In this document: positions 35,546 to 43,397 of the stretch, piece after piece | How the letters are laid out: every line of letters starts with the position of its first letter | How positions within the stretch are numbered: position 1 is the first letter of the stretch | Source of the DNA: Duganella aquatilis | GTDB taxonomy: Bacteria; Pseudomonadota; Gammaproteobacteria; Burkholderiales; Burkholderiaceae_D | Length of the DNA: 64,000 nt | Reading direction: 5' to 3' | Assembly: GCF_009674565.1 (NCBI RefSeq) | Contig: NZ_WKJL01000010.1 | Span: forward strand, 1-64,000 | Translations under genes and position numbers: made by a program | Notes under the pieces: generated by a model | Told to the model about the DNA's origin: nothing | Database searches by the model: none | What the model saw: only the letters and a program-made list of their open reading frames with translations

Positions 35546-36429
35546 AAAAAGATTCGTTGAATATCCTGGAGCTGTTGCAAGAGCTGGACAGCGGTTTCAC
35601 CGACGAGCAGAAAAAACGCATCGAGAAAAAAATCGACGAGATGCTGTCCTACACTCCGCGAATCGGCGTGTTCGGCAAGACCGGTGTCGGCAAGTCGTCG
35701 TTGTGCAACGCCTTGTTTGGCGAGGACATCTGCGAAGTGTCGGACGTTGAAGCGTGCACCCGCAGCGCGCAGGACGTGATCCTGAAGATGGGTAAGGGCA
35801 AAGGCATCACGCTGATCGATGTGCCCGGTGTTGGCGAAGACCAGCAACGCGATGAGGAGTATTCGGCGCTGTACCAGAAACTGCTGCCGGAACTGGATGC
35901 CGTGCTGTGGGTGTTGAAAGCGGACGACCGCGCCAATTCGGTTGATCTGGATTTCTACAATAATGTGGTCAAGCCGCAGCTGCAACAGGGCAAGCCGTTT
36001 ATTGTTGTGCTGAATCAGGTCGATAAAATCGAACCGTTCCGCGAGTGGGATGAGGCAGCGCGACGTCCCGGCCCCAAGCAGGCCAGCAACATCGACGCCA
36101 AGATCTCTGTGGTGGCCGCTAATTTCGGTTTGAAGAAATCGCAAATCATGGCCGTTTCGGCCGAGGAAAAATTCGGTTTGAGCGGCCTGGTCGACGAAAT
36201 TATCTTCTCGCTGCCGGACGAGAAGAAATTGGCTGTAGCGCGCGAGGTTGCGGCGGAAAATCTGTCGTCTGCCGCGCGCGCGGAGGTCAAAGAATCGACC
36301 ACCAAAGTGATTGGCCGGGTCATTTCCGGTGCGACCAAGGGGGCGGCTATCGGGGCTAAATTCGGCGTGCCCGGTGCGCTCGTTGGCGGTGTGATCGGCG
36401 GCATCGGCGGATTCTTCGGTCTCTGGTGA
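35542..36429 (+). CDS. Era-like small GTPase with C-terminal glycine zipper
   Basis: A 295-aa TRAFAC-class GTPase of the YeeP/YfjP type. G1 is GKTGVGKS (45-52), G2 uses the Thr of ACTRS (73), G3 is DVPG (93-96), G4 is NQVD (158-161) and G5 is SAE (206-208). After the G domain comes a helical linker, and the last 35 residues form a Gly-rich zipper (ATKGAAIGAKFGVPGALVGG) likely to insert in or oligomerise at a membrane. It overlaps the EcsC gene by 4 bases and the second GTPase gene by 1 base. Function is unknown. Paired translation with the neighbours suggests a complex. Confidence 0.82.
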   Translation: MKKDSLNILELLQELDSGFTDEQKKRIEKKIDEMLSYTPRIGVFGKTGVGKSSLCNALFGEDICEVSDVEACTRSAQDVILKMGKGKGITLIDVPGVGEDQQRDEEYSALYQKLLPELDAVLWVLKADDRANSVDLDFYNNVVKPQLQQGKPFIVVLNQVDKIEPFREWDEAARRPGPKQASNIDAKISVVAANFGLKKSQIMAVSAEEKFGLSGLVDEIIFSLPDEKKLAVAREVAAENLSSAARAEVKESTTKVIGRVISGATKGAAIGAKFGVPGALVGGVIGGIGGFFGLW

Positions 36430-37160
36430 TGACGGCTGCGCTGGCGTGCACGGTAAAGCTGACCCGCACAGTTGACGATCTGGTGGCCCACTGCGATGCC
36501 TTTGATTTTTTGCAGGATGGGTTGCCGGTGCCGTCCTCGGCATCGCGATGGCGCAGAGGCAACACGGTGTCGGAAGACTTGCAGGTGATCGTGATGGGCA
36601 AGTCCGGCTACGGCAAGTCGACCACGCTGAACAGCCTGATTGGCGAGGAGGCCTTTGATACCAGCGATACCGAAGGCTGTACACGCGTTATGCAATCGGC
36701 CGAATTCAAATTCGCGTCAACGTCGGGAACGCATTATTTTTCCTTGGCCGACTTGCCCGGCATCGGCGAGAATCCGCAGCTTGACGCTGAATACATTCAG
36801 CTCTACCGTGCCGCGTTGGAAAAAGCCCATGCAGTGATTTATTTCATGCGTGCTGATCAGCGCGACTACGCTATCGACGAGTGGGTTTTCAGCGAGTTGT
36901 TTCCAAGCCGTGCCGAGCGCGGGAAGGTGATCGTCGCGCTGAATGCGATCGACAAAATCGAGCCGATGAATCGCCGCCACCCATTTGAAATGAGTGCTGC
37001 CCAGTGGCAGAATGTCGATCTGCGCATCGCCAGTATCAGCAAGAAGCTAAAGCTGGTGACGGCGGCGATTATTCCAATTTCGGCGGCGGAGCAGATCAAT
37101 ACGTCCCGGCTGGTGGGGCGGTTGAGCAAATTATTGCTGCCACATATGCAGCCGGGGTAG
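36429..37160 (+). CDS. Second small GTPase, paired with the first
   Basis: A 243-aa GTPase with G1 GKSGYGKS (57-64), G2 Thr of GCTRV (85), G3 DLPG (108-111), G4 NAID (172-175) and G5 SAA (218-220). It shares the unusual C-T-R switch I sequence with the upstream GTPase but is otherwise clearly different and has no membrane tail. The start is an ATG sharing its A with the upstream stop (TGATG); an overlapping GTG at 36426 is the alternative. It could form a G-domain pair with the first protein. The C-terminus ends shortly after the G domain. Confidence 0.8.
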   Translation: MTAALACTVKLTRTVDDLVAHCDAFDFLQDGLPVPSSASRWRRGNTVSEDLQVIVMGKSGYGKSTTLNSLIGEEAFDTSDTEGCTRVMQSAEFKFASTSGTHYFSLADLPGIGENPQLDAEYIQLYRAALEKAHAVIYFMRADQRDYAIDEWVFSELFPSRAERGKVIVALNAIDKIEPMNRRHPFEMSAAQWQNVDLRIASISKKLKLVTAAIIPISAAEQINTSRLVGRLSKLLLPHMQPG

Positions 37161-37279
37161 CACCGATGCGGGCCGGACTCAACAGATGGCCGTCGAGTCG
37201 ATGTTTTGTTGAGGTGTGCCAAATCGAGCGCGTCGCCTGACGCACTCGGCAACGGTAGCGGTAGTTAGAATATTTTTTC

Positions 37280-38257
37280 ATGAGCTCCCGTAGCGACGTG
37301 CTGTACAAGCAGCTGTTCTCCCATCCGGAAATCGTGCGCGATCTGGTGGCGGGATTTTTGTCGGCCGATTGGGCGCGGGGCTTGACGGTGGACGCGTTCG
37401 AGCGCGTCAACGCGAGCTATGCCAGCGATGGCGGCAAGGCGCGGCATGAGGATGTGGTGTGGCGGGTGCGCATCGGCGGCGATTGGGTGTATGTCTACAT
37501 TCTGCTGGAGTTTCAGGCGCGGCCGGATAAGTGGATGGCGTTGCGCATGCAGGTGTATGTCGGCTTGCTGTACCAGGATCTGGTGGCGCAGCACAAGCTG
37601 AGCAAACACGGCAAGCTGCCACCGGTGCTGCCGATTGTGCTTTACCACGGACGCCGTCCGTGGACTTCGGCGACCGAGCTGTCGCAACTGATGCTGGCGT
37701 CGCCTGCCGGCCTTGAACGCTTTCAGGCGAATCAGCAATACCTGCTGCTCGACCGGCATCATGACAGCCAGCGCGGCGATATCGTCAGCCTTCTATTCCG
37801 CTTGCTGCATGCCCAAACCGGTACCGAAATGCGTGCCGCTGTCGATTTGCTTGCGGAGCGTGTGCGACAGGATGATATGGCGCCGGCGCGCGATAGCCTC
37901 AAACGCTGGATTCAGCTCACCTTGCAAGACGCGTCCGGCCTGACTAGCATGGATTTGGAGGAGGAATTTGCCATGAAAACAGCCAGAAAATTCACGACCG
38001 ATGAAATGTTCAGCCCAGAAATCTTCGACCGGCCAATCAGAGAGGCCGCACAAAAGGCTTTGGCAGAGGGCCATCAAAAGGGCGTAATTGAGGGAGAGTT
38101 GCTCGCGTTGCGGGAGATACTGCGGGAGTTGGCTGGCGAAGATATTCCGGCTGCCGCAGCGGTAAAAGTTGCCACGGCTGATGCTGCTCAGCTTCGCGCG
38201 GCGATCAAGGCGTTGGCTGGCGGCGCCAGCCCCCGGCAGTTGTTTGCCGAGGGCTGA
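37280..38257 (+). CDS. Rpn-family nuclease/putative transposase (PD-(D/E)XK)
   Basis: A 325-aa protein of the Rpn family (recombination-promoting nuclease, PF04754-like). The PD-(D/E)XK core is visible: Asp58 in HEDVVW and the Glu77-x-Gln79 pair in LLEFQARPD, followed by the family's PIVLYHGRRPW segment. Such proteins cut DNA and, in enterobacteria, have been shown to limit phage while being held in check by a short product from an internal start. Here a strong internal ribosome site and ATG at 37973 give just such a C-terminal product. It follows the GTPase module by 119 bp in the same direction and is followed by a convergent dehydrogenase gene. Confidence 0.85.
   Translation: MSSRSDVLYKQLFSHPEIVRDLVAGFLSADWARGLTVDAFERVNASYASDGGKARHEDVVWRVRIGGDWVYVYILLEFQARPDKWMALRMQVYVGLLYQDLVAQHKLSKHGKLPPVLPIVLYHGRRPWTSATELSQLMLASPAGLERFQANQQYLLLDRHHDSQRGDIVSLLFRLLHAQTGTEMRAAVDLLAERVRQDDMAPARDSLKRWIQLTLQDASGLTSMDLEEEFAMKTARKFTTDEMFSPEIFDRPIREAAQKALAEGHQKGVIEGELLALREILRELAGEDIPAAAAVKVATADAAQLRAAIKALAGGASPRQLFAEG
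37973..38257 (+). CDS. Possible intragenic small protein (RpnS-like) from within the Rpn gene
   Basis: The codon at 37973 is an in-frame ATG preceded by GGAGGAGGAATTTGCC, an almost ideal Shine-Dalgarno sequence with 8-base spacing. This is stronger than anything before the main start, and another in-frame ATG lies at 37949. The product would be 94 aa and helical (EAAQKALAEGHQKG, LREILRELAGED), carrying the C-terminal part without the nuclease core. By analogy with Rpn loci where an internal product neutralises the full-length nuclease, it may be an antitoxin. The site is seen in the sequence; function is inference. Confidence 0.45.
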   Translation: MKTARKFTTDEMFSPEIFDRPIREAAQKALAEGHQKGVIEGELLALREILRELAGEDIPAAAAVKVATADAAQLRAAIKALAGGASPRQLFAEG

Positions 38258-38263
38258 GGTGGC

Positions 38264-39709
38264 TTAGACGGCCATCAGCGATACCGACTTGGTATTCAGA
38301 TAGGCTTCCAGCGCCTCCGGACCACCTTCCGAGCCATAGCCCGAATCCTTCACGCCGCCAAACGGCATCTCGGCGCTAGGCGTGGCTGGCTGGTTGATCC
38401 ACAGCATGCCGACTTCCACATTGTGCATCAGCTGGTGCGCGTTCTTGATCGAACGGGTGAACGCATAACCGGCCAGACCAAACGGCAGACGGTTGGACTC
38501 GGCAATCGCCTCGTCCAGCGTATCGAAACCGCGTATCGCCGCCAGCGGACCAAACGGCTCATCATTGAACACGCTGGCATTCAGCGGCACGTCCGACAGA
38601 ATGGTCGGCGCGAAGAAGTTGCCTTCAGTGCCCACGCGCTGACCGCCGGTCGCCACACTGGCGCCCTTGGCGCGCGCATCTTCCACGAACTGGGTCATCG
38701 CGGCAACGCGGCGCGGATTGGCCAGCGGACCGAGGGTCGTGCCTTCCACCAGGCCATTGCCCAGTTGCAGACGCTCGGCGCTCGCCACCAGCGCGCGGGT
38801 GAATTCTTCCTTGATGCTGTTGTGTACCAGGAAGCGGGTCGGCGAAATGCACACCTGGCCGGCATTGCGGAACTTGGCGCCGCCGGCGGCTTCCACGGCC
38901 AGCGCCACGTCGGCGTCTTCCGCCACGATCACCGGCGCATGGCCGCCCAGCTCCATGGTCACGCGCTTCATGTGCGCGCCGGCCAGCGCGGCCAGCTGCT
39001 TGCCGACCGGGGTCGAACCGGTGAAGGTCACCTTGCGGATCACCGGGTGCGGGATCAGGTAGTTGGAAATTTCAGCCGGATCGCCAAACACCAGGCCCAC
39101 CGTACCGGCCGGCACGCCGGCGTCGATAAAGCACTGGAACAGCGCCGCAGGCGAGGCCGGGGTTTCTTCCGGCGCCTTGCACAGGAAGGAGCAGCCGGTG
39201 GTCAGCGCCGCAGCCAGCTTGCGCACCACCTGGTTGATCGGGAAGTTCCACGGCGTGAACGCGGCCACCGGACCAACCGGCTCCTTCAGCACCAGCTGCT
39301 GCGCAGCCGGATTACGCGACGGCACGATACGGCCGTACACGCGCATGCCTTCGGCGGCGAACCAGTCGATGATGTCGGCGCCGGCCAGCGCTTCGGCGCG
39401 GGCCTGGGCCAGCGGCTTGCCTTGTTCCTGGGTCAGCAGGCGGGCGATCTCGTCGGCGCGTTCGCGCAGCAGGGCGGCGGCGCGTCGCAGCGTGGCGGTG
39501 CGCTCGAAGGCCGGCACTTTGCGCCAGGCGTCGAAACCTTTTTGTGCCGCAGCCAGCGCGCGGTCCAGGTCGGCGATGCTGGCCTTGGCCACGGTGCCGA
39601 TTTCCTTGCCGGTGGCGGGATTCACAACCGGAATGGTCTTGCCGCCGGTGGCGTCGCTCCACTCGTTCGCGATCAGGAGGCGGACGTTAGGGTAGGTAGT
39701 CGTGGTCAT
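38264..39709 (-). CDS. gabD: NAD(P)-dependent succinate-semialdehyde dehydrogenase-like enzyme
   Basis: A 481-aa aldehyde dehydrogenase. The catalytic Cys is in [12 protein letters not shown] and the general-base Glu in MELGGHAP, with coenzyme motif [11 protein letters not shown]. The N-terminus and [19 protein letters not shown] fit the GabD/alpha-ketoglutaric semialdehyde group. The start at 39709 has AGGAG seven bases upstream. It oxidises succinate semialdehyde or a related acid semialdehyde to feed the TCA cycle. No gabT is adjacent, so the exact substrate is open. Confidence 0.82.
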   Translation of the reverse strand: MTTTTYPNVRLLIANEWSDATGGKTIPVVNPATGKEIGTVAKASIADLDRALAAAQKGFDAWRKVPAFERTATLRRAAALLRERADEIARLLTQEQGKPLAQARAEALAGADIIDWFAAEGMRVYGRIVPSRNPAAQQLVLKEPVGPVAAFTPWNFPINQVVRKLAAALTTGCSFLCKAPEETPASPAALFQCFIDAGVPAGTVGLVFGDPAEISNYLIPHPVIRKVTFTGSTPVGKQLAALAGAHMKRVTMELGGHAPVIVAEDADVALAVEAAGGAKFRNAGQVCISPTRFLVHNSIKEEFTRALVASAERLQLGNGLVEGTTLGPLANPRRVAAMTQFVEDARAKGASVATGGQRVGTEGNFFAPTILSDVPLNASVFNDEPFGPLAAIRGFDTLDEAIAESNRLPFGLAGYAFTRSIKNAHQLMHNVEVGMLWINQPATPSAEMPFGGVKDSGYGSEGGPEALEAYLNTKSVSLMAV

Positions 39710-39837
39710 GAAAAATCTCCTGTGATGTATGTAAAGGGCGCCTGTAGCGATGCCCGAACACCCTCTACTGTGCCAGAAATTCGTCAACTTCGTATTACCG
39801 CGCCAATTTTCTCGCCCGCAATGTTATATTTAATGCT

Positions 39838-40644
39838 ATGAATAAACTCACACACAATTTTCTCGCCGCCGCCCTGCTCATGGCCAGCGCCGGCGCCTTT
39901 GCCGAACCGCCGGCCGGCCAGGCTGCGCTCGCTGGCGCCCAGGTCCGGGTCGATGTCGGCGGCCGCAAGCTGAATATGTATTGCACCGGCAAGGGTTCGC
40001 CGACGGTGCTGTTCGAGGCGGATGCCGGCCGTGCCGGCTGGGACTGGTCGGCGGTGCTGCCGGAAGTGGCGCAGCGCACTCGCGCCTGCGTCTACGACCG
40101 TGCCGGCTTCGGCGCCAGCGATCCTATCATCCGCGCTTCGACGGTGGCCAACGCCAGCAAGGATCTGAATTTCCTGATCAGGAATGCGCATCTGGAAGGG
40201 CCGTTCGTGCTGGTCGGCGCCGGCTATGGCGCCATGGTGGCGCAGCATTTCGCGTTGCGCGCGCGTGGCGCCGCAGTAGCCGGCCTGGTGCTGGTGGAAC
40301 CGATGCGGGAAGACGCCTTGCCGGTCGACCGTAGCGCGCGCCTGGATGCGGTGCTGGCCTGTCTGAGCGCGGCGGAGCAGGGCAAGACCGGCGATGGCTG
40401 CGCTTATCCCGCCACCAGCATCAATGGCGAGATCGGCCCGGCGCTGGCGGCGGCGCAAGCTGCCCAGGTGCGCAAGCCGACCTATTGGCGCGCCCGCGCT
40501 TCCGAGCTGGACAGCCTTGAAGTCAGCGCCGGCCAGCTGCGCAGCGCCCGCAAACCGTTCGGCGACCTGCCGGTGGTGGAGGTGCAGCAGGCCGAGCCGG
40601 CCGCGATCACCGCGGCCGTCATGCAGATGCTCGACAAGCGTTAA
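39838..40644 (+). CDS. Secreted alpha/beta-hydrolase-fold protein lacking the Ser nucleophile
   Basis: A 268-aa protein with a signal peptide (cleavage near AFA-EPP). The alpha/beta hydrolase core is recognisable (TVLFEADAGRAGWDWSAVLPEV, CVYDRAGFGASDP). The nucleophile elbow that should be G-x-S-x-G reads VGAGYGA, with Gly129 in place of Ser, and the usual C-terminal His loop is missing. It is therefore probably not a hydrolase; it may be a binding or pseudoenzyme relative. The fold region before the elbow is normal. It is convergent with the GIN-domain gene, 2 bp between stops. Confidence 0.72.
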   Translation: MNKLTHNFLAAALLMASAGAFAEPPAGQAALAGAQVRVDVGGRKLNMYCTGKGSPTVLFEADAGRAGWDWSAVLPEVAQRTRACVYDRAGFGASDPIIRASTVANASKDLNFLIRNAHLEGPFVLVGAGYGAMVAQHFALRARGAAVAGLVLVEPMREDALPVDRSARLDAVLACLSAAEQGKTGDGCAYPATSINGEIGPALAAAQAAQVRKPTYWRARASELDSLEVSAGQLRSARKPFGDLPVVEVQQAEPAAITAAVMQMLDKR

Positions 40645-40646
40645 GC

Positions 40647-41417
40647 TTACATCGGCGCGCCGCCCAGGCGCTTGATGCTGCCGGAACCCATGATGCTTTT
40701 GCTGATCTGCGGATCGCCGTAGTAGTTGATGTCGCCGGAGCCGGCCACGCTCAGGTTCAGCGATTTCTTGGCCCACACGGTGGCCTGGCCGGAGCCGCCG
40801 ATGCTGACCACCGCATCGCGCGACTGCAACTGGCCGACCTGGACCCGGCCGGAGCCGCCGATCGACACCTGCAGTCGCTCGGTGTTGCCGCCGGCTTTCA
40901 GGTTGCCGCTGCCGCCCAGCGCGATCGCCACCGATTCGCTGTCCAGCTGGCCGACCGTGAACGAGCCGGAACCGCCGACGTCAATGGTGAGGTTCTCGCC
41001 GCGCAGCTTGTCCGCCGTGACGTTGCCGGAGCCGCCGATCGACATCCGGTCCAGGGTGCGCGCCATGACGATGATTTTCATGTTGCGCGTTTCAAAGGAC
41101 ACGTTGCGCTTGGCCGAGCGGATGCGCAGCGTGCCGTTGTCCACCACGGTTTCGATCAGGGGCTGGATGTTGTCATCGGCCTCGACGATCACGCCCTCGG
41201 TAGCGCCCTGGCGGATTTCCACGTCGGCGCTGACGCCGATCGCCAGCGCGGTAAAGTGGCCGACTTCGCGGCTTTGCTTGACGACCTTGCCGCTGCCCTG
41301 CACGCGCTCGCCGCCCAGCCAGCTCAAAGGCCCCGCCTGCGCTGGCAGGAGTGGGGCGGTGGCGGCCAGCAGGCCGGCGGACAGCAGCAGGGTAGGCAGG
41401 ATGCGGTTGGCGTTCAT
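40647..41417 (-). CDS. GIN-domain (DUF2807) secreted beta-solenoid protein
   Basis: A 256-aa exported protein with a signal peptide ending near LPAQA. The body is a right-handed beta-helix made of about 19-residue turns, each with a GGSG corner (IGGSGNVTADKL, VGGSGSFTVGQL, LGGSGNLKAGG, IGGSGRVQVGQL, IGGSGQATVW). This is the head GIN/DUF2807 pattern seen in envelope adhesins or auto-transporter-like proteins. Function is unknown; envelope location is likely. GAGGAGAACACC precedes the ATG. Confidence 0.8.
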   Translation of the reverse strand: MNANRILPTLLLSAGLLAATAPLLPAQAGPLSWLGGERVQGSGKVVKQSREVGHFTALAIGVSADVEIRQGATEGVIVEADDNIQPLIETVVDNGTLRIRSAKRNVSFETRNMKIIVMARTLDRMSIGGSGNVTADKLRGENLTIDVGGSGSFTVGQLDSESVAIALGGSGNLKAGGNTERLQVSIGGSGRVQVGQLQSRDAVVSIGGSGQATVWAKKSLNLSVAGSGDINYYGDPQISKSIMGSGSIKRLGGAPM

Positions 41418-41562
41418 GGTGTTCTCCTCGAATTCGGTTGTCTTGAGTATGCATCCTACGGCCTTGCCCGGGCGCGCGTAACCCTGCTGCGACAGATTGC
41501 AGCCTGCGGGGAGCAGAATGCATGCAACCGGGAATGGGCGGCGCTTAGGGTATCATGCCGGT

Positions 41563-42207
41563 ATGCTTACTATAACTATCAAACAGGGCAAGGAAAAACG
41601 CCTGCTGGCCGGCGATATCCTGGTCTACGCCACCGCCATCGAGCGCGTGGACGGTCGCCCGCAAGAAAAGAACAAACCTGGCGCCACCGCCATCCTGCAA
41701 ACCTCGTCGCGCCAGTTCCTCGCCCGCGCCGCTTACAATCCGCATTCGGAAGTGCGGGCCCGCGTCTGGAGCTACAAGGAAGACGAGCCGGTCGACCATG
41801 CGATGATGAAGCGCCGCGTGCGCGCCGCCATCGCCAAGCGCGCCCACGCCGTGCGCAGCGCCGGTCCGAACGACCTGGTGCCCGTGATCCGCGGCGACGA
41901 GGACGGCTTGCCCGGCCTGCTGGTCGATAGCTGGGGCGGCACCGCCGGCTACCTGATCTGCCAGTTCCAGGCGGCCGGCGTCGATGCCTGGAAGGTGCCG
42001 ATCGTGCAAGCCTTGCTGGCCGATACCGGCTGCCCCAACGTCTACGAACGCTGCGACGATCTGATCCGCAAATCCGAAGGCCTGCCGGTGTTTTACCGCC
42101 CGCTGGCCGGCGAGGAGCCGCCGGAGCACGTGCTGGTGACCGAAAACGGCCAGCGCTTCAGCATGGATTTGCGCACCGGCTTCAAATATCCGAAGGTCCG
42201 CGCTTAA
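41563..42207 (+). pseudogene. rlmI: Truncated 23S rRNA m5C1962 methyltransferase RlmI (SAM domain missing)
   Basis: The 214-residue frame covers the N-terminal PUA domain (LTITIKQGKEKRLL, RARVWSY) and the following linker and EEHG region of RlmI, up to VTENGQRFSMDLRTG. Intact RlmI is about 390-400 aa and continues with a GHKTG-Y-LDQR motif and a Rossmann methyltransferase domain; here the frame instead runs into FKYPKVRA and stops. The downstream 64 bp are AT-rich and lead straight into a PilT-like gene. The catalytic half is lost, so the gene is probably a deletion remnant. Confidence 0.8.
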
Positions 42208-42271
42208 AAAGTTTCGGCATTGCAAGTTTTTCTCTTATAATCATCCGGCATCCACGGAGATTTGAGCAGAG

Positions 42272-43390
42272 ATGGAACACTACCAATCGTCGCAAATTCG
42301 CACCCTGAGCTACATCGAGAACGAAGACCACCCGGTCTTCGGCACCCTGGTCGAGCAGATTCTGCACCTGCTGAACTCCAAGCTGATCTTCAGCGACATC
42401 CTGATCCACCAGAACAGTCCATTGATGCTGCGCCAGCCGAAAGGCCTGGTCGCCGTCACCGACTCGCCGATCACGCGCGAGGAACTGCAGGAATTCTTCG
42501 AGGTGGTGGAACCCAACTGGGCCGAACGCATCCAGGACCGCGCCTTCGACCGCGCGGTGGACCTGCACACCGCCCGCATCCGCGCCAACTGCTTCAGCTT
42601 CCAGGGCCGCAAGCGCCTCGGTTGCGTGATTCGCCGCTTCCCCAAGGAGCCGATGCCGCTGACCAAGCTGGGCCTGGCCAAGCACGAGCAGCACTTCGCC
42701 AAGCTGACCAGCGGGCTGGTGCTGATCATCGGCGACACCTGCCAGGGCAAGTCGACCACCATCGCGTCCATGCTGGACGAGATCAACAAGAACCGCTCCG
42801 GCCACATCATCACGATTGAAGATCCGGTCGAGACGCTGATACCGCAGCGCCAATGCGTGATCACCCAGCGCGAGGTCGGCTTCGACGGCGACGTCGAAAG
42901 CTTCTACCTCGGCGCGCTGGATGCCTTGCGTGAACGTCCGGACGTGATCTGCATCGGCGAGATCCGCGATGCGCAGACGGCGCAGGAAGCGCTGGCGCTG
43001 GCCGAGGCCGGTCCGCTGGTGCTGGCCTCGCTGCACGCCCGGTCGACCGAACTGGGCCTGCAAAAGATGCTGCGTCTGCTGGGCAACACCGAACCGCAGG
43101 CGCAGGCCCTGGGTCACGCGCTGCGCGGCGTGCTGTGCCAGGCGCTGCTGCCGGCGGTGCAGGGCGAGCGCTACTACCTGGCCACCGAGTGCCTGACCAA
43201 CAATCCGGAAGTGACGGAGATGATCGCCAACGGCCAGATCTCCAACCTGCGTATCTGGATGGAAGACAAGCCGGGCGAGGGTTGCCACACCATGAACACC
43301 TCGCTGCGCGCGCTGCTGGCGGAAGGCAAGATCGCCGTGCAGGATGCGCGCAACGCCACCACTGACCGCATCGGCTTCGTCGAGCCGTAA
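42272..43390 (+). CDS. PilT/PilU-like secretion ATPase, unusual Walker A
   Basis: A 372-aa hexameric ATPase of the PilT/PilU family, which retract type IV pili. The Asp box IITIEDPVE, Walker B region ICIGEIRDAQTAQEALALAEAGPLVLASLHA and the His box SLHA are present. Walker A reads GDTCQGKSTT, not the usual GPTGSGKSTT. A TATAAT (42236-42241) lies 30 bp upstream. Unlike classical pilT/pilU, no partner pil gene or pilus subunit is adjacent, so it is a standalone, divergent member. Confidence 0.8.
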   Translation: MEHYQSSQIRTLSYIENEDHPVFGTLVEQILHLLNSKLIFSDILIHQNSPLMLRQPKGLVAVTDSPITREELQEFFEVVEPNWAERIQDRAFDRAVDLHTARIRANCFSFQGRKRLGCVIRRFPKEPMPLTKLGLAKHEQHFAKLTSGLVLIIGDTCQGKSTTIASMLDEINKNRSGHIITIEDPVETLIPQRQCVITQREVGFDGDVESFYLGALDALRERPDVICIGEIRDAQTAQEALALAEAGPLVLASLHARSTELGLQKMLRLLGNTEPQAQALGHALRGVLCQALLPAVQGERYYLATECLTNNPEVTEMIANGQISNLRIWMEDKPGEGCHTMNTSLRALLAEGKIAVQDARNATTDRIGFVEP

Positions 43391-43397
43391 TCCAGCC

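Noticed and set aside
38423-39841. 472-codon frame opposite the semialdehyde dehydrogenase
   Set aside because: Mirror frame of an intact dehydrogenase with catalytic Cys and Glu.
40700-41120. Periodic repeats that might suggest a CRISPR or tandem DNA array
   Set aside because: The period is in the protein (GGSG turns). The DNA copies diverge and lack uniform spacers, so it is a coding repeat.
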